Positions 4,425 to 5,425 of a stretch of 5,425 nt of DNA are shown in pieces. Location: NCBI GenBank assembly GCA_948479395.1, contig CAOLUI010000053.1, forward strand, positions 1 to 5,425, given 5' to 3'. The DNA comes from an uncultured Bacilli bacterium (GTDB lineage Bacteria; Bacillota_I; Bacilli_A; RF39; UBA660). Made by a program: the position numbers and the translations under genes. Within the stretch, counting starts at the first letter, position 1; each line of letters opens with the position of its first letter. The notes under the pieces were generated by a model. It saw only the letters and a list, made by a program, of their open reading frames with translations. It made no database searches and was not told the DNA's origin.

Positions 4425-5306
4425 ATGACTTACTTTATTATTATACTAATTTTATTAATCATAATTTTTTTACTTTATCAAAAAAGAAAAAAATGGGCTA
4501 TAAAAAAAGTCAATTGTGAAACTGAAGAAAAAAAATTAAAAGAAATCAATGATATTCTAAATCCTTTTGGTTTTGAATTTAATCTTAATCAAGACATTGT
4601 TATTTCAAAAAACGATTCTTGGCAAAGAAATATGGGATATAAAGATAATTATGATTTGAAAGCTCCTTTTTTTAGTATTGTAATGGATGCTGAACCAATA
4701 TACTTTGATTACAATAACAAACATTATCGCTTAGAATTTTGGAAAGGACAATACGGTATTACCACAGGAGCAGAAATAGGCTTATATATCCAAGAGTATA
4801 ATTGCAAAAAAAAGAAACATTATTATCGCTCTGCTAATGATGATGAAAGACTAGAAATGGGTTTTAGTTTATTTAAAAATTGTTATCTATTTTCATGTCA
4901 TGAATTTAGCTGGTGGCTAGCTGGTTTTGATATTGGAAATTTTTCCAAACCAAAAGAATTAAAATTAAAAGCTTGTATAAATTTTCCAAATAAAGAAATG
5001 CAAATAGCTTTTGTAAATGGGCTTTTAAATGCTGGATATACTGAAGATAAAATTTATATTTATTGCAATTGTGTTTGTATAAATATTTGTCAACCTCAAA
5101 ACTATAAACTAAATCATCATCATAAAATATTAAAACATTTAGTTCAAATTATTAATTATTTAAATTGCTCTTTTTATATGTTTTTTACCCGCTATTTCAA
5201 TCGTACTTTAGATAAACTTACCTTTTTACGTTTTATGGCTCCTCATCTCTATAAATATATTATTCATTTATGCATTCCTCACAAAAAAACAAAAAAATGT
5301 TACTAA
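4425..5306 (+). CDS. Membrane-anchored DUF4474-domain protein
   Basis: The 293-aa protein starts with an uncharged membrane segment (residues 3-18, almost all Ile, Leu and Phe) followed by the basic QKRKKW. This predicts an N-terminal anchor, with topology not certain. Residues about 40-210 match the pattern of the Firmicutes family DUF4474: DIVISKNDSWQRNMGY, MDAEPIYFDY (87-96), EFWKGQYGITTGAEIGLY (104-121), FSWWLAGFDIG (161-171), and FPNKEMQIAFVNGLLNAGY (187-205). The family's function is unknown to me; the conserved Trp/Gly-rich blocks suggest a lipocalin-like or other beta fold, which is speculation. After the domain comes Cys214-x-Cys216-x-Cys218-x3-Cys222, then a basic, aromatic tail (H/K/Y/F-rich) of about 70 residues. 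The start is fixed by AGGAGG nine bases upstream. It is divergent from the lysozyme gene and ends inside an intrinsic terminator. Confidence 0.83.
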   Translation: MTYFIIILILLIIIFLLYQKRKKWAIKKVNCETEEKKLKEINDILNPFGFEFNLNQDIVISKNDSWQRNMGYKDNYDLKAPFFSIVMDAEPIYFDYNNKHYRLEFWKGQYGITTGAEIGLYIQEYNCKKKKHYYRSANDDERLEMGFSLFKNCYLFSCHEFSWWLAGFDIGNFSKPKELKLKACINFPNKEMQIAFVNGLLNAGYTEDKIYIYCNCVCINICQPQNYKLNHHHKILKHLVQIINYLNCSFYMFFTRYFNRTLDKLTFLRFMAPHLYKYIIHLCIPHKKTKKCY

Positions 5307-5326
5307 TATAAATTGGTAACTTTTTT
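5299..5326 (+). terminator. Intrinsic terminator overlapping the DUF4474 stop codon
   Basis: GTTACTAAT (5299-5307) pairs with ATTGGTAAC (5312-5320) over nine base pairs with one T-G wobble and an ATAA loop. TTTTTT (5321-5326) follows. The stop codon TAA is within the left arm. The A-run just before the stem makes it potentially bidirectional. Confidence 0.75.
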
Positions 5327-5425
5327 ATCATTAATTACATATTATTAGAAATAATGTAAATCACCCATCTTTTTTTAATTGTAATTTCAACCGCACCATT
5401 TAAAGTAATTTTAACAAACAATTAA

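Noticed and set aside
5335..5421. Minus-strand frame of 28 codons starting with TTG, containing KITLNGAVEITIKKRW
   Set aside because: The composition is protein-like, but there is a stop just upstream at 5424-5422, no ribosome site, and the window ends there. It could be the tail of a decayed gene; support is too thin to call.
1..5425. CRISPR array, tRNA, rRNA or transposase gene
   Set aside because: No regularly spaced repeats, no cloverleaf or CCA-ending structure, no conserved rRNA segments and no transposase or integrase motifs were seen on either strand.

Overview
The window is about 5.4 kb of very AT-rich DNA. It has long poly-A/T tracts, A/T-ending codons, GGAGG- or GGTGAT-type ribosome sites, TTG and GTG starts, and TGA used as a stop in the VOC gene. 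This points to a low-GC Firmicute with the standard bacterial code. Clostridia is most likely; a gut Erysipelotrichia-like lineage is possible. The content (GH25 lysozyme, DUF4474 protein, a SipW-class signal sequence) fits that assignment, but I cannot name a species.

Left edge (1-542): a minus-strand reading frame runs off position 1. It encodes a SipW/TasA-class signal anchor but has no usable start codon in frame, so its 5' end looks broken. About 360 nt without a gene follow. This stretch holds an AT palindrome and, at 435-509, a compact cluster of strong hairpins without U-tracts, resembling a structured RNA or the end of a degraded IS200/IS605-type element.

Left module (543-1611, minus strand): a VOC-fold (glyoxalase/bleomycin-resistance superfamily) protein is followed, with overlapping ends, by an AlkD-like HEAT-repeat DNA alkylation repair protein. 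The ribosome site of the repair gene lies inside the VOC gene, so the two are probably translationally coupled. A near-identical 19-nt direct repeat lies on either side of the pair.

Middle module (1781-3380, minus strand): an unrecognised 181-aa acidic protein is followed by a polymerase-beta-type nucleotidyltransferase with an intact GS...DxD active site and a long helical C-terminal part. A TATAAT box and a GGTGAT ribosome site precede the first gene. This two-gene operon is the least explained part of the window.

Right module (3462-5306): a GH25 lysozyme with a C-terminal SH3-like domain on the minus strand is divergent from a membrane-anchored DUF4474 protein on the plus strand. Their shared 144-nt intergenic region holds a small palindrome and a sequence able to pair with the DUF4474 ribosome site. 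A good intrinsic terminator overlaps the DUF4474 stop codon. The mix of unrelated small operons, intergenic debris and a broken gene suggests an accessory or rearranged region. No integrase, transposase or phage structural gene is visible to define a mobile element.
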